From: Saliniramus fredricksonii
GTDB lineage: Bacteria; Pseudomonadota; Alphaproteobacteria; Rhizobiales; Beijerinckiaceae
Length of the DNA stretch: 64,000 bases
Assembly: GCF_900094735.1 (NCBI RefSeq)
Contig: NZ_FMBM01000001.1
Coordinates: 434,001 to 498,000 of the forward strand
Direction of reading: 5' to 3'
The notes under the pieces were generated by a model. The model was not told where the DNA came from. It did no database searches and saw nothing but the letters and a program-made list of their open reading frames with translations. Shown piece by piece: positions 24,715-32,767 of the stretch. The position numbers and the translations under genes were made by a program. The stretch's first letter is position 1. Each line of letters opens with the position of its first letter.

Positions 24715-25854
24715 ATGCTTCACAGACGTAATATTATAACATTGCTTGCCGGGACGATGCTGGTCGGAGCAAGCAGCATTCCCGCGCTCGCGCAGGAGCG
24801 CATCCAGGCAGTCGCGACCTTCTCGATCGTCGGTGACATCGTCGGCAAGGTCGGCGGCGAGCGCCTCGATGTGACGACGCTGGTCGGTCCTGACGGCGAC
24901 GGTCACGTCTATTCGCCCAGCCCCGCCGATGCCCGCCGCCTCGCCGAGGGTGATATCGTCTTCACCAACGGTCTTTTGTACGAGGGCTGGATCGATCGCC
25001 TGATCGCCTCCTCGGGTACGCAAGCCCCGGTCGTCGCGGTTGCGGACAATATCGACGCGATCCCCGATGGCGGGCATGGCGATGCACATGACGATCACGG
25101 CCACGATGACCACGGCCACGATCACGATGACCACGGTCACGACCACGACCACGATCATGACGGCCACGAGCACGATCATGGCCACGATCATGACGACCAC
25201 GACGACCATGGCCACGACGATCACGACCACGGGCATGACGATCACGGGCATGACGATCACGGGCATGACGACCACGGGCACGACGATCACGGGCATGACG
25301 ATCACGGGCATGACGATCACGTCCATGGCGAATTCGATCCGCATGCCTGGCAGGATGTCGGCAATGTGAAGGTCTATGTGGCCAATATCCGTGATGCGCT
25401 GATCGCGCATGATCCCGATGGCGCGGAACTCTACAGCAGCAATGCCGAGGCCTATATCACCGAGCTCGCCGCGCTCGATGCCGAGATTCGCGAGGCCGTG
25501 GCGGCCCTGCCGGAAGGCGCGCTGGTGATCACCAGCCATGATGCGTTCCGCTATTTCACGCATGCCTATGATCTGGAATTCGATGCCCCGCTTGGCACGT
25601 CCACCGAGGTCGAGGCCACGGCACGGGATGTGGCGCGGCTGATCGGGACCATTCGCGCCAACGACATCCGCGCGGTCTTTGCCGAATCGCTGACCGATGC
25701 CCGGCTGATCGAGCAGATCGCACGGGAGGCCGGGGTGCCGGTTGCCGGCACGCTCTATTCGGATGCACTTTCTCCGCCCGACGGCCCGGCGGGGACTTAC
25801 ATCGACATGATGCGACACAATATTAGTCTCATCAGCGAAGGTCTCGGTTCCTGA
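24715..25854 (+). CDS. znuA: Zinc ABC transporter substrate-binding protein with long His/Asp loop
   Basis: Periplasmic zinc-binding protein, 379 residues, with a Sec signal (ends near LAQ, residue 26). The cluster A-I fold shows GPDGDGHVYSPSPADARR with the first zinc-binding His, then HAWQDVGNVKVYVANI, ITSHDAFRYFTHAY and FAESLTDARLIEQIA. Between about residues 123 and 203 lies a very long (HD)-rich loop, roughly 80 residues compared with 20-40 in typical ZnuA proteins, encoded by tandem DNA repeats. The loop is thought in this family to bind or sense extra zinc. A Zur-like half-site lies inside its first codons. Confidence 0.96.
   Translation: MLHRRNIITLLAGTMLVGASSIPALAQERIQAVATFSIVGDIVGKVGGERLDVTTLVGPDGDGHVYSPSPADARRLAEGDIVFTNGLLYEGWIDRLIASSGTQAPVVAVADNIDAIPDGGHGDAHDDHGHDDHGHDHDDHGHDHDHDHDGHEHDHGHDHDDHDDHGHDDHDHGHDDHGHDDHGHDDHGHDDHGHDDHGHDDHVHGEFDPHAWQDVGNVKVYVANIRDALIAHDPDGAELYSSNAEAYITELAALDAEIREAVAALPEGALVITSHDAFRYFTHAYDLEFDAPLGTSTEVEATARDVARLIGTIRANDIRAVFAESLTDARLIEQIAREAGVPVAGTLYSDALSPPDGPAGTYIDMMRHNISLISEGLGS
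24728..24743 (-). promoter_or_regulatory. Zur-like site inside the start of znuA
   Basis: On the minus strand this reads AATGTTATAATATTAC, sharing an identical 11-base core (ATGTTATAATA) with the Zur box at 22818-22834. It covers codons 5-10 of znuA. It is only partly palindromic, so it may be a weaker or half site. Confidence 0.45.
25072..25324 (+). repeat. Tandem repeats encoding the His/Asp loop of ZnuA
   Basis: Low-complexity run of CAC/CAT, GAC/GAT and GGC codons. The clearest part, about 25228-25320, is a series of 15-base units of the form gggcatgacgatcac with single-base variation. Units are multiples of three, keeping the frame. Confidence 0.88.
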
Positions 25855-25874
25855 GGCCTTCCGGCAAATACGAA

Positions 25875-25903
25875 GCGGCGGGGCGATCGATGCGCCCCGC
25901 CGC
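25875..25903 (+). terminator. Strong hairpin between znuA and the COG0523 gene
   Basis: An 11-bp perfect stem (GCGGCGGGGCG, 25875-25885, with CGCCCCGCCGC, 25893-25903) and a 7-base loop. No T-run follows, so it may act as a partial terminator or 3'-end stabiliser that lowers expression of the next gene. Confidence 0.5.
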
Positions 25904-25923
25904 CTTCGATCAGGAGGCAACAG

Positions 25924-26916
25924 ATGTCCGATACGCAGCCGCAGACCGAAGCCCTCACCGGCAAGATCCCCGTCACCGTCCTGACCGGGTATCTCGGCGC
26001 GGGCAAGACGACGCTTCTCAACCGCATCCTCACCGAAAACCACGGCAAGCGTTACGCCGTCGTCGTGAACGAGTTCGGCGAGGTGGGGATCGACAACGAC
26101 CTCGTCGTGGGCGCGGACGAGGAAGTCTTCGAGATGAACAACGGCTGCATCTGCTGCACCGTGCGCGGCGACCTGATCCGCATCATGGACGGGTTGATGA
26201 AACGGCGCGGCAAGTTCGACGCGGTCATCGTCGAGACGACGGGGCTGGCTGATCCGGCCCCCGTCGCCCAGACCTTCTTCATGGATCAGGATGTCGCCGA
26301 CGCGGCGCGGCTCGACGCGGTCGTCACCGTCGCGGATGCGAAATGGCTCGTGGAGCGGCTGAAGGATGCGCCGGAGGCCAAGAACCAGATCGCCTTCGCC
26401 GATGTGATCCTCCTGAACAAGGTCGATCTCGTCAGCGAGGCCGAACTCGCCGATGTCGAGGCGCGTATCCGCACCATCAACCCCTATGCCCGACTGCATC
26501 GCACCACGAAATGTGATGTCGAGATCGCACAGGTTCTGGAGCGCAATGCCTTCGATCTGGAGCGCATCATCGAACTGGAGCCCGATTTCCTCGAGGAAGG
26601 CCATCACCATCACCATGACGAGGAGATGCAATCCATCGCCATCACCCTCGACGGTGAGGTCGATCCGGAGAAGTTCCTGCCCTGGATTTCCGAACTCACG
26701 CAGGTGCAGGGGCCGGACATCCTGCGCTGCAAGGGCATCGTCGCCTTCCCCGACGAGCCCAAGCGCTTCGTCTTCCAGGGCATCCACATGATCCTCGACG
26801 GCGATGTCCAGGGTGACTGGAAAGCCGGTGAGCCCCGCCGCTCCCGCGTCGTCTTCATCGGGCGCAATCTCGACGAGGCGGCGATCCGCGAGGGCTTTCT
26901 CGCCTGCGCCGCATGA
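25924..26916 (+). CDS. COG0523/CobW-family zinc-associated GTPase
   Basis: 330-residue G3E-family GTPase. Walker [11 protein letters not shown] (21-30), the metal-binding CxCC motif (C75, C77, C78 in NNGCICCTV), switch [11 protein letters not shown] and base-recognition NKVD are present, followed by the CobW C-terminal domain. [10 protein letters not shown] stretch near residue 230 adds a metal-binding segment. Position after znuCBA points to a zinc metallochaperone of the ZigA/ZagA type rather than cobalt insertion. A strong hairpin separates it from znuA. Confidence 0.92.
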   Translation: MSDTQPQTEALTGKIPVTVLTGYLGAGKTTLLNRILTENHGKRYAVVVNEFGEVGIDNDLVVGADEEVFEMNNGCICCTVRGDLIRIMDGLMKRRGKFDAVIVETTGLADPAPVAQTFFMDQDVADAARLDAVVTVADAKWLVERLKDAPEAKNQIAFADVILLNKVDLVSEAELADVEARIRTINPYARLHRTTKCDVEIAQVLERNAFDLERIIELEPDFLEEGHHHHHDEEMQSIAITLDGEVDPEKFLPWISELTQVQGPDILRCKGIVAFPDEPKRFVFQGIHMILDGDVQGDWKAGEPRRSRVVFIGRNLDEAAIREGFLACAA

Positions 26917-26998
26917 TGGCTGTGCGCGTGCATCGCGGCGCGGTTTCCGTTAGGCAAGGAGCGTCCGGCAGCCGCCGGGCGCACCACGCGAGGACGAC

Positions 26999-27718
26999 AT
27001 GCCGCCGCTTTTCGAAGAACTCGACTGGAGCCCGACCCCGATCGGACCGGTAAGCCTGCGCCGCCGGCAGGACCTGCGCACCGGCAAAGACGTCTACGAG
27101 GTCAAGCTCGGCGAGGAATTCCTCATGTCGAGCCGGTTCACCGCCTCCGAAATCGCGCTCGCCCGCGCCGGTCTGGCCATGACGGAAGGCGATCACCTCG
27201 ATGTCGTGGTCGGAGGTCTCGGACTCGGCTATACGGCGGTGGAAGCCCTGGCCGATCCGCGCCTGCGCTCGCTCACCATCGTGGAATATCTCGAACCTGT
27301 GATCGCCTGGCACCGTAACGGGCTTTTGCCGCTCAGCGCGATCCTGCGCGATGATCCGCGCGTGCGCTTCGTCGCGGGCGATTTCTTCGCCATGAGCGCC
27401 GACGATGGCTTCGATCCCGATGAGCCCGGTCGCCGATTCGACGCGATCCTGCTCGATATCGATCACAGCCCGGAGGCCCTGCTCGATGCGCGCAGCGACA
27501 GTTTCTACACGCCGCAAGGGCTGAGCAGCCTCGCGCGCCATCTGTTGCCGCGCGGGGTGTTCGGCCTGTGGTCGAACGAGAGCCCGGATCCGCGCTTCGC
27601 CGAGCGGCTCGCCGGCGTGTTCGACGCGGCCCGTGCCGAGACCGTGCGCTTTTACAATCCCTTGCAGGAGAAAGAGGCGGTGCAATGCGTCTATCTCGGG
27701 CGCCGGCGCGACGGATGA
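26999..27718 (+). CDS. Spermidine synthase-fold methyltransferase-like protein
   Basis: 239 residues with a Rossmann core: VVVGGLGLGYTAVEAL (nucleotide loop, about 73-88), the acidic strand end TIVEYLEPVIAWH, and FDAILLDIDHSPE. This resembles spermidine-synthase-like proteins annotated in many Proteobacteria. The canonical aminopropyl-transfer site is not evident, so polyamine synthesis is doubtful. It is first of three methyltransferase-fold genes, ten bases before the next. Confidence 0.75.
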   Translation: MPPLFEELDWSPTPIGPVSLRRRQDLRTGKDVYEVKLGEEFLMSSRFTASEIALARAGLAMTEGDHLDVVVGGLGLGYTAVEALADPRLRSLTIVEYLEPVIAWHRNGLLPLSAILRDDPRVRFVAGDFFAMSADDGFDPDEPGRRFDAILLDIDHSPEALLDARSDSFYTPQGLSSLARHLLPRGVFGLWSNESPDPRFAERLAGVFDAARAETVRFYNPLQEKEAVQCVYLGRRRDG

Positions 27719-27727
27719 GGCGAAGCC

Positions 27728-28432
27728 ATGCCCGTCGATTCCACCGGACCCGCGACGCCGCCATGCGCGCCGTCTCCGCCATGCCCGCTCTGCCGCAGCC
27801 GATCCGCGCAAGCCTTCGTCACGGTCACGGGACGCGATTACTTCCGCTGTCCGCTTTGCGCCTTGCGCTTTGTCGATCCGGCGCATCATCCCGACCGCGA
27901 GACCGAGCGCGCCTGTTACGCGCTGCACGAAAACGATCCTGACGATCCGCGCTACCGCGCCTTTCTCGCCCGGCTGGCAGACCCCCTCCTCGCGGAACTG
28001 CCCCCCGGCGCATCCGGCCTCGATTACGGCAGCGGCCCCGGCCCGGCGCTCGCCGCCATGCTGCGCGAGGCCGGGCACCGGGTCGCGCTCTACGATCCTC
28101 TCTTCGCCCCGGATACCCGGGTGCTGGAGAAGAAGTATGATTTCGTCACATGCACCGAGACCGCCGAGCATTTTCATGATCCGGCCCTCGAATTCACCCG
28201 GCTCGACGCGCTCTTGCGCCCCGGCGGGTGGCTTGGCCTGATGACGATATTCCAGAATGACGATGCGCGCTTCGCCGGCTGGCATTACCGGCGCGATCCC
28301 ACCCATGTCGTGTTCTACCGGGAAGAGACCATGCACTGGATCGCCGACCGTTTCGGCTGGCACTGCACGATCCCGCGTCCCGATGTGGTGCTGATGCGCA
28401 AGCCGGGCGGGTCGGCAGAGGGGCAGACGTGA
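27728..28432 (+). CDS. Class I SAM methyltransferase with N-terminal zinc ribbon
   Basis: 234 residues. The N-terminus carries CPLC (about 19-22) and CPLC (about 41-44), a four-Cys zinc-ribbon pair. The SAM-binding loop is LDYGSGPGPALAAML (about 98-112), followed by the CTETAEHFHDP post-motif typical of Methyltransf_23-type enzymes. The substrate is unknown. Its TGA overlaps the GTG of the following gene by four bases, so translation is coupled. Confidence 0.8.
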   Translation: MPVDSTGPATPPCAPSPPCPLCRSRSAQAFVTVTGRDYFRCPLCALRFVDPAHHPDRETERACYALHENDPDDPRYRAFLARLADPLLAELPPGASGLDYGSGPGPALAAMLREAGHRVALYDPLFAPDTRVLEKKYDFVTCTETAEHFHDPALEFTRLDALLRPGGWLGLMTIFQNDDARFAGWHYRRDPTHVVFYREETMHWIADRFGWHCTIPRPDVVLMRKPGGSAEGQT

Positions 28433-29034
28433 CCAATTTCCTGCACGAGGCCCGTTTCAGGGCGGTGGCCGGAGTGCTGCGTGAGGCGGGTGCCCGCCGC
28501 ATTCTCGATCTCGGCTGCGGCGACGGCGATTTCATCCTGCATCTGCTGGATGATTCGCAGATCGCGGCGATCACCGGGGTGGAAAAGGACGAAGCCGCAT
28601 TGGGGCGGCTGCGTACACGGCTGCGCGATCATCCGCTCGCGCGGAAGGTGCAGATCATCGCCGGCGACATCACCCGCCCGCCGCCCGGCTTGCCGCAAGC
28701 GGATGCAATTGTCCTGGTCGAGGTGATCGAGCATCTCGGTCCAGGTCCCCTGCAAGCGCTGGAGCGCGTCCTCCTGCGCGACATCGCCCCGCCGCTCGCC
28801 GTGATCACGACGCCGAATGCCGAGATGAATCCGCTTCTCGGTGTGAAACCCGGGCGCATGCGCCATCGCGATCACCGTTTCGAATGGGACCGAAAGCGCT
28901 TTCGCGCCTGGGCGGAAGCCGTCGCCGCACGCCACGGCTACACCCTGGATCTCACTGATATCGCCGGCAAGCATCCACGATTCGGCGGCGCCAGCCAGAT
29001 GGCGGTGTTTGCCCGCGACAGCTCCGGTCGGTGA
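28429..29034 (+). CDS. Hen1-like RNA 3'-terminal ribose 2'-O-methyltransferase domain protein
   Basis: 201 residues. SAM loop ILDLGCGDGDFILHLL (25-40) is followed by VEVIEHL, giving Glu98, Glu101 and His102, then TTPNAEMN and RHRDHRFEWDR with His146/His149. This E-x-x-E-H ... H-x-x-H-x-F-E-W pattern is the metal-binding signature of Hen1, which methylates the 2'-OH of RNA 3' ends. The protein is only the methyltransferase domain. The N-terminal ligase-activating domain and partner kinase-phosphatase Pnkp of bacterial RNA-repair operons are absent nearby. The start is a GTG overlapping the previous stop. The substrate is inferred from motif only. Confidence 0.78.
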   Translation: MTNFLHEARFRAVAGVLREAGARRILDLGCGDGDFILHLLDDSQIAAITGVEKDEAALGRLRTRLRDHPLARKVQIIAGDITRPPPGLPQADAIVLVEVIEHLGPGPLQALERVLLRDIAPPLAVITTPNAEMNPLLGVKPGRMRHRDHRFEWDRKRFRAWAEAVAARHGYTLDLTDIAGKHPRFGGASQMAVFARDSSGR

Positions 29035-29146
29035 GCCGAGGCTGGACGGCATGTGAAGGTTTTCGGCGCGAACCCCTTTGTTTGATGGGGGCGTTGCCGG
29101 AGGTCCTTGCCTATCATCGCATCGCAAATCAGCCGAAGGGGACGCC

Positions 29147-32100
29147 ATGACCATCCGACCCAACGCGCCGAAGCGCTTTCCCGCCATGAAAATCGCCAGC
29201 GCCCTCAGCCTTGCGCCGCTGCTGGTGCCGCTGCTCGCCGATTCGCCCGTGCAGGCGGCAGCCCGCCCCGAATCGCATGCGCTGGTCTTCACCGCAGAAC
29301 CCCCGCCTTCGCAGATGAGCGTGACACCGCTACCGGAAATCACGATCGGCGACGCGGCATTGGCTCAGCGTAAGGCGCTGGTTTCAGGCAGTACCGGCGC
29401 GCGATCGGGCGCCGGTTCCATTGGAACGCGCGATGCGGTCGTGGTCGCCGCGGCCGATAGCGGCCCTGCCATGACATCCGATCCCGGTCCCGCATCTCCG
29501 CAGGGAGCAGGCGAAGGCCAGCCGGGCGGCGGCGCCTCGGGCGAGCCGCAGGTCGCCGATGACGGCATTCCGACGGCCCGCAGCTTTCCCGGCCTGCCGA
29601 CCATGCCGGTGATTCCGACAGGGCCGGCGCGCGACGATCTCTTTCCGCTCGTCGATCCGCAGGATTCGTCCCGGTTCATGCCCGACGATGATATCGAGAC
29701 CGTCAGCGACGGTTATCTGGAGGCGCCGCGCCAGGTCGAGGCGGGGCGTGAGTTCACCGCCCGATGGGATGATCGGCTGTCGCGGCATGATCGCGTGACA
29801 ATCGTGCCGGAGGGCACACCGGACGAAATCCTCGGCGACGGACAGCAAAACATCCGGGTGGGCAACAACAGCAGGCGCGTCGTGCGCGCGCCCGATGCGC
29901 TCGGCACCTACGAGTTGCGCTATTTCTCCGACGACGAACAGCGTGTCCATGCGCGCGTCACCGTCGAAGTCCGCGACCCTTATATCGCGATCAGCGTGGA
30001 TGACGAACTGCATGCGGGCCGCGATTTCACGGCCAGCTGGGACCGGCGGCTCTCGCGCCATGACCGGATCACCATTGTCCCGCACGATGCGCCGGAGGAT
30101 GCGCTGGGTGAGGGAAGCCGAAATGTCCGCATCGGCAACAATGAGCGGCGGGTCCTGCTTGCGCCGGACGAACTCGGCATCTACGAGGTCCGCTACTGGC
30201 GCAACCGGCAGGAGCGCGTCGTCGGCAGCGCCCTGGTCAATGTCGTCGATCCGGAGATCGAACTCGACGCGCCCGATACGGCGATTGCCGGCACGGACTT
30301 CACCGTCGGCTGGGGCCAGCGGCTCTCGCGCCACGACCGGGTGACCATCGTCCCGCTCGGAGCGCCCGATGATGTTCTCGGCGAAGGGCAACAAAACACC
30401 CGTGTCGGCAACAACGAGCGCCGCACCCTGCGCGCGCCCGACACGCTCGGCGCATATGAAGTGCGTTACTGGCGCAATGAACAGGAACGCGTCGTCGGGC
30501 GTGAGATCATCGACGTGATCGATCCCGAGATCCTCGTCATGGCACCGCCGCAGGTCGAGGCGGGGAGTGAATTCGACGTCAGCTTGAATGAACGGATTTC
30601 GCGCCATGATCGCATCACCATGGTGCCGACCGGATCTCCCGAGGAGATGGTGGGATCCGGGGAGCAGAACGTCCGGATCGGCAACAATCAGCGGCGCACC
30701 CTGCGCGCCCCCGGGATGGATGGCGAATACGAGGTGCGCTACTGGCGCAACGCACAGGAACGCCCCGCAGGCCGGGCGCTGATCACGGTCGTGCCCGAGG
30801 GTACCGATATCGCGACGACCGATCAGGATACCGCATCCGCGCAGGATCTGATTGCCCTGATGGAACGCCTCGTCGAGCGCGCAAACCGGCTCGACGCGGT
30901 CCCTGCAAACGAGCGCCGAGCAATCCGTGACGAACTGATCGCCTTCGGCCCGCCCGGCCTGCAGATGCTCGGCGAATTCATGGCCAGCGGCCGGATCGAG
31001 CCTTGGAAGGCAGCCGGGTTCATGGGCGGGTACTTCGATCCGGCACCGCCCCCTGCCATCAGGCCCTATACCGGCTTCGTTCCCCCGGCCGCCGGCATGG
31101 GCGGCAGTGCGGGCCAGGCGCCGGCACAGGCGGGCCAGGGTGATGCACAGGCCCCGGCGCAGCCTCAAACCCGGTCACAAGCGCAGAATACGGCAGAGCC
31201 GGGGGCACTCAGCCAGCAGGACGAGCGCAGCATCATCATGCTGATCGCCCGGCTCGAAGACGCGGCGCCGGGCGCGCAACAGGCGATCATCGATGAACTC
31301 GCCGGCTATGGGTCCGCAGCCACCGATATCCTGCTCGAAATGATGCAGGACGGTCTGATCGACCGCGCCCTCGCCCTGCGCGCCGCCGCCGCGATCGAGG
31401 CGGATGGCGAGACGCAGCAGGACCAGACGCGGCAGGACCAGATGCGCATGCAGCAAGCGCCCGTGCAGCAAGTCTCGCAGACGGATGCGCAACGACCCGC
31501 CGGCTATCAGGTCATCGGCGTGGCTGCCGACGACATGCTCAATGGCCGCGACCGCCCCGGCGTCCCCGGCAGTACCGTGATCGGGCAGCTGGCACCGGAT
31601 GCGCGCAATGTCGAACGCAGCGGCGATGTGCAGGATGTGGGCGGGCGCGACTGGTGGCATATCCGCCATCACTCCCTTCCAGCCGATGGCGGCTGGGTGA
31701 ATGCGCGCTTCCTCGCAGTACAGGGCGAGGGGGCGCAGACCGCCCCGGATGGTCCACGCAAGCCCTTCACCGAGGCCGAGGGCTATGCGGTCATCGATCA
31801 CGGAGCCGTGCGCGACCGGCTGTTCGAGACCTTGCCGCAAACCTCCGCGATCTTCGCGCCGGGTGGCCGGCTCAACCCGCTCACCCAGGCGATTCTGATG
31901 CTGGAGAACGAGGAAGGCGTCGTGCCGCATGCGCGCTATCGCATCCGCTATGCCATGGAGGGGAGGGAAGACGGCACGGGCGGGCCGCCGGTGCCCTACA
32001 GCTTCGTCGCAATCGACCGCTATAATCTCGGCGCAGCCTTCCGTGAGGCGGTGGCGGAATCCTCTGGTGGGGCACGCACCCCGCCGCCGGAATCCTTCGA

Positions 32101-32665
32101 TGCGGGCGAGCATGTCGCCTTCCGCATGACCTTCCGCCCGATCCAGGGCCGTACCGCCGATCCCGTGGCGATAAGCCGGCGGGTGATCTCCGATGACGAA
32201 GCCCGCACCACGCGCTGCCTCACCCTGCCCTGCCTCGATGTGGCCAGTGCCGGCGATGAGGCGATGCCCTGGCGCGAGCACGATGGCAGCGGCACGGGTT
32301 TCGATCGTCCCTACGAGGATATCCGCAACGGGGCCTATACGCCTGCCGCCATGGCGGATCTGCTCGTGCTCGAGAGTGGCGCGGCGCGGATCAGCGAGGG
32401 GGATCTGCGCTGGACGGGCTTCGAGGAATCCGAGAGCGTGCGCCCCGGCGAGCCTTTCTTCGAGATCGTGATGGATGTCAATCTGGCCCAGGATTTCGGC
32501 ATCGAGGCCATCTCCTGGTACGGCCATCTGATGGATGATTCCGTCGCGGCGATCTGGCAGCGGGCGATGACCTTCGCGAGCGGGGATGCGGCGCCGCATC
32601 TGTTCACGGAGCGGGCCTTCGAATGTGCCCGCGGCACGCCCGGTCCGGCAGGGCTTTGCCCCTGA
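29147..32665 (+). CDS. Exported protein with four Ig-like repeats and an SH3 domain
   Basis: 1,172 residues with a signal peptide (cleavage near VQAAA, residue 40). A Pro/Gly-rich stretch leads to four tandem repeats of about 90 residues (about 190-549). Each carries the pattern RLSRHDRVTIVP, GxQNxRVGNN and APDxLGxYEVRYWRN, as in Ig-like repeats of some alphaproteobacterial VWA proteins. Two copies of a short helical unit follow (about 565-645 and 695-755), then a Pro/Gln linker, a bacterial SH3-like domain (about 786-855, DWWHIRHH then GWVNARFLA) and a C-terminal region of about 310 residues that I do not recognise. The Met at 29147 has a GAAGGGG Shine-Dalgarno. Probably periplasmic or surface-exposed; function unknown. 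Confidence 0.85.
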   Translation: MTIRPNAPKRFPAMKIASALSLAPLLVPLLADSPVQAAARPESHALVFTAEPPPSQMSVTPLPEITIGDAALAQRKALVSGSTGARSGAGSIGTRDAVVVAAADSGPAMTSDPGPASPQGAGEGQPGGGASGEPQVADDGIPTARSFPGLPTMPVIPTGPARDDLFPLVDPQDSSRFMPDDDIETVSDGYLEAPRQVEAGREFTARWDDRLSRHDRVTIVPEGTPDEILGDGQQNIRVGNNSRRVVRAPDALGTYELRYFSDDEQRVHARVTVEVRDPYIAISVDDELHAGRDFTASWDRRLSRHDRITIVPHDAPEDALGEGSRNVRIGNNERRVLLAPDELGIYEVRYWRNRQERVVGSALVNVVDPEIELDAPDTAIAGTDFTVGWGQRLSRHDRVTIVPLGAPDDVLGEGQQNTRVGNNERRTLRAPDTLGAYEVRYWRNEQERVVGREIIDVIDPEILVMAPPQVEAGSEFDVSLNERISRHDRITMVPTGSPEEMVGSGEQNVRIGNNQRRTLRAPGMDGEYEVRYWRNAQERPAGRALITVVPEGTDIATTDQDTASAQDLIALMERLVERANRLDAVPANERRAIRDELIAFGPPGLQMLGEFMASGRIEPWKAAGFMGGYFDPAPPPAIRPYTGFVPPAAGMGGSAGQAPAQAGQGDAQAPAQPQTRSQAQNTAEPGALSQQDERSIIMLIARLEDAAPGAQQAIIDELAGYGSAATDILLEMMQDGLIDRALALRAAAAIEADGETQQDQTRQDQMRMQQAPVQQVSQTDAQRPAGYQVIGVAADDMLNGRDRPGVPGSTVIGQLAPDARNVERSGDVQDVGGRDWWHIRHHSLPADGGWVNARFLAVQGEGAQTAPDGPRKPFTEAEGYAVIDHGAVRDRLFETLPQTSAIFAPGGRLNPLTQAILMLENEEGVVPHARYRIRYAMEGREDGTGGPPVPYSFVAIDRYNLGAAFREAVAESSGGARTPPPESFDAGEHVAFRMTFRPIQGRTADPVAISRRVISDDEARTTRCLTLPCLDVASAGDEAMPWREHDGSGTGFDRPYEDIRNGAYTPAAMADLLVLESGAARISEGDLRWTGFEESESVRPGEPFFEIVMDVNLAQDFGIEAISWYGHLMDDSVAAIWQRAMTFASGDAAPHLFTERAFECARGTPGPAGLCP

Positions 32666-32767
32666 TCGGATAACCGGGCAGGGCGGCGCTTCGCGCGGTT
32701 GCGCCCCGCCGGGATCCCAGCACCACCCACACGCAAAAAAGTCACGACCAGAGCAACAGGGGCAGGC

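Noticed and set aside
25072-25324. Regular short repeats that might suggest a CRISPR array
   Set aside because: The repeats have no spacers, stay in frame within znuA and encode a His/Asp loop.
26603-26632. Run of five His in the COG0523 GTPase resembling an engineered tag
   Set aside because: Internal, followed by acidic residues, and typical of natural zinc-chaperone GTPases.
24427-26787. Long minus-strand ORF (786 codons) with Val/Met/Ile runs
   Set aside because: It is the antisense of znuB, znuA and the GTPase; the hydrophobic runs are the complement of the His/Asp codons.
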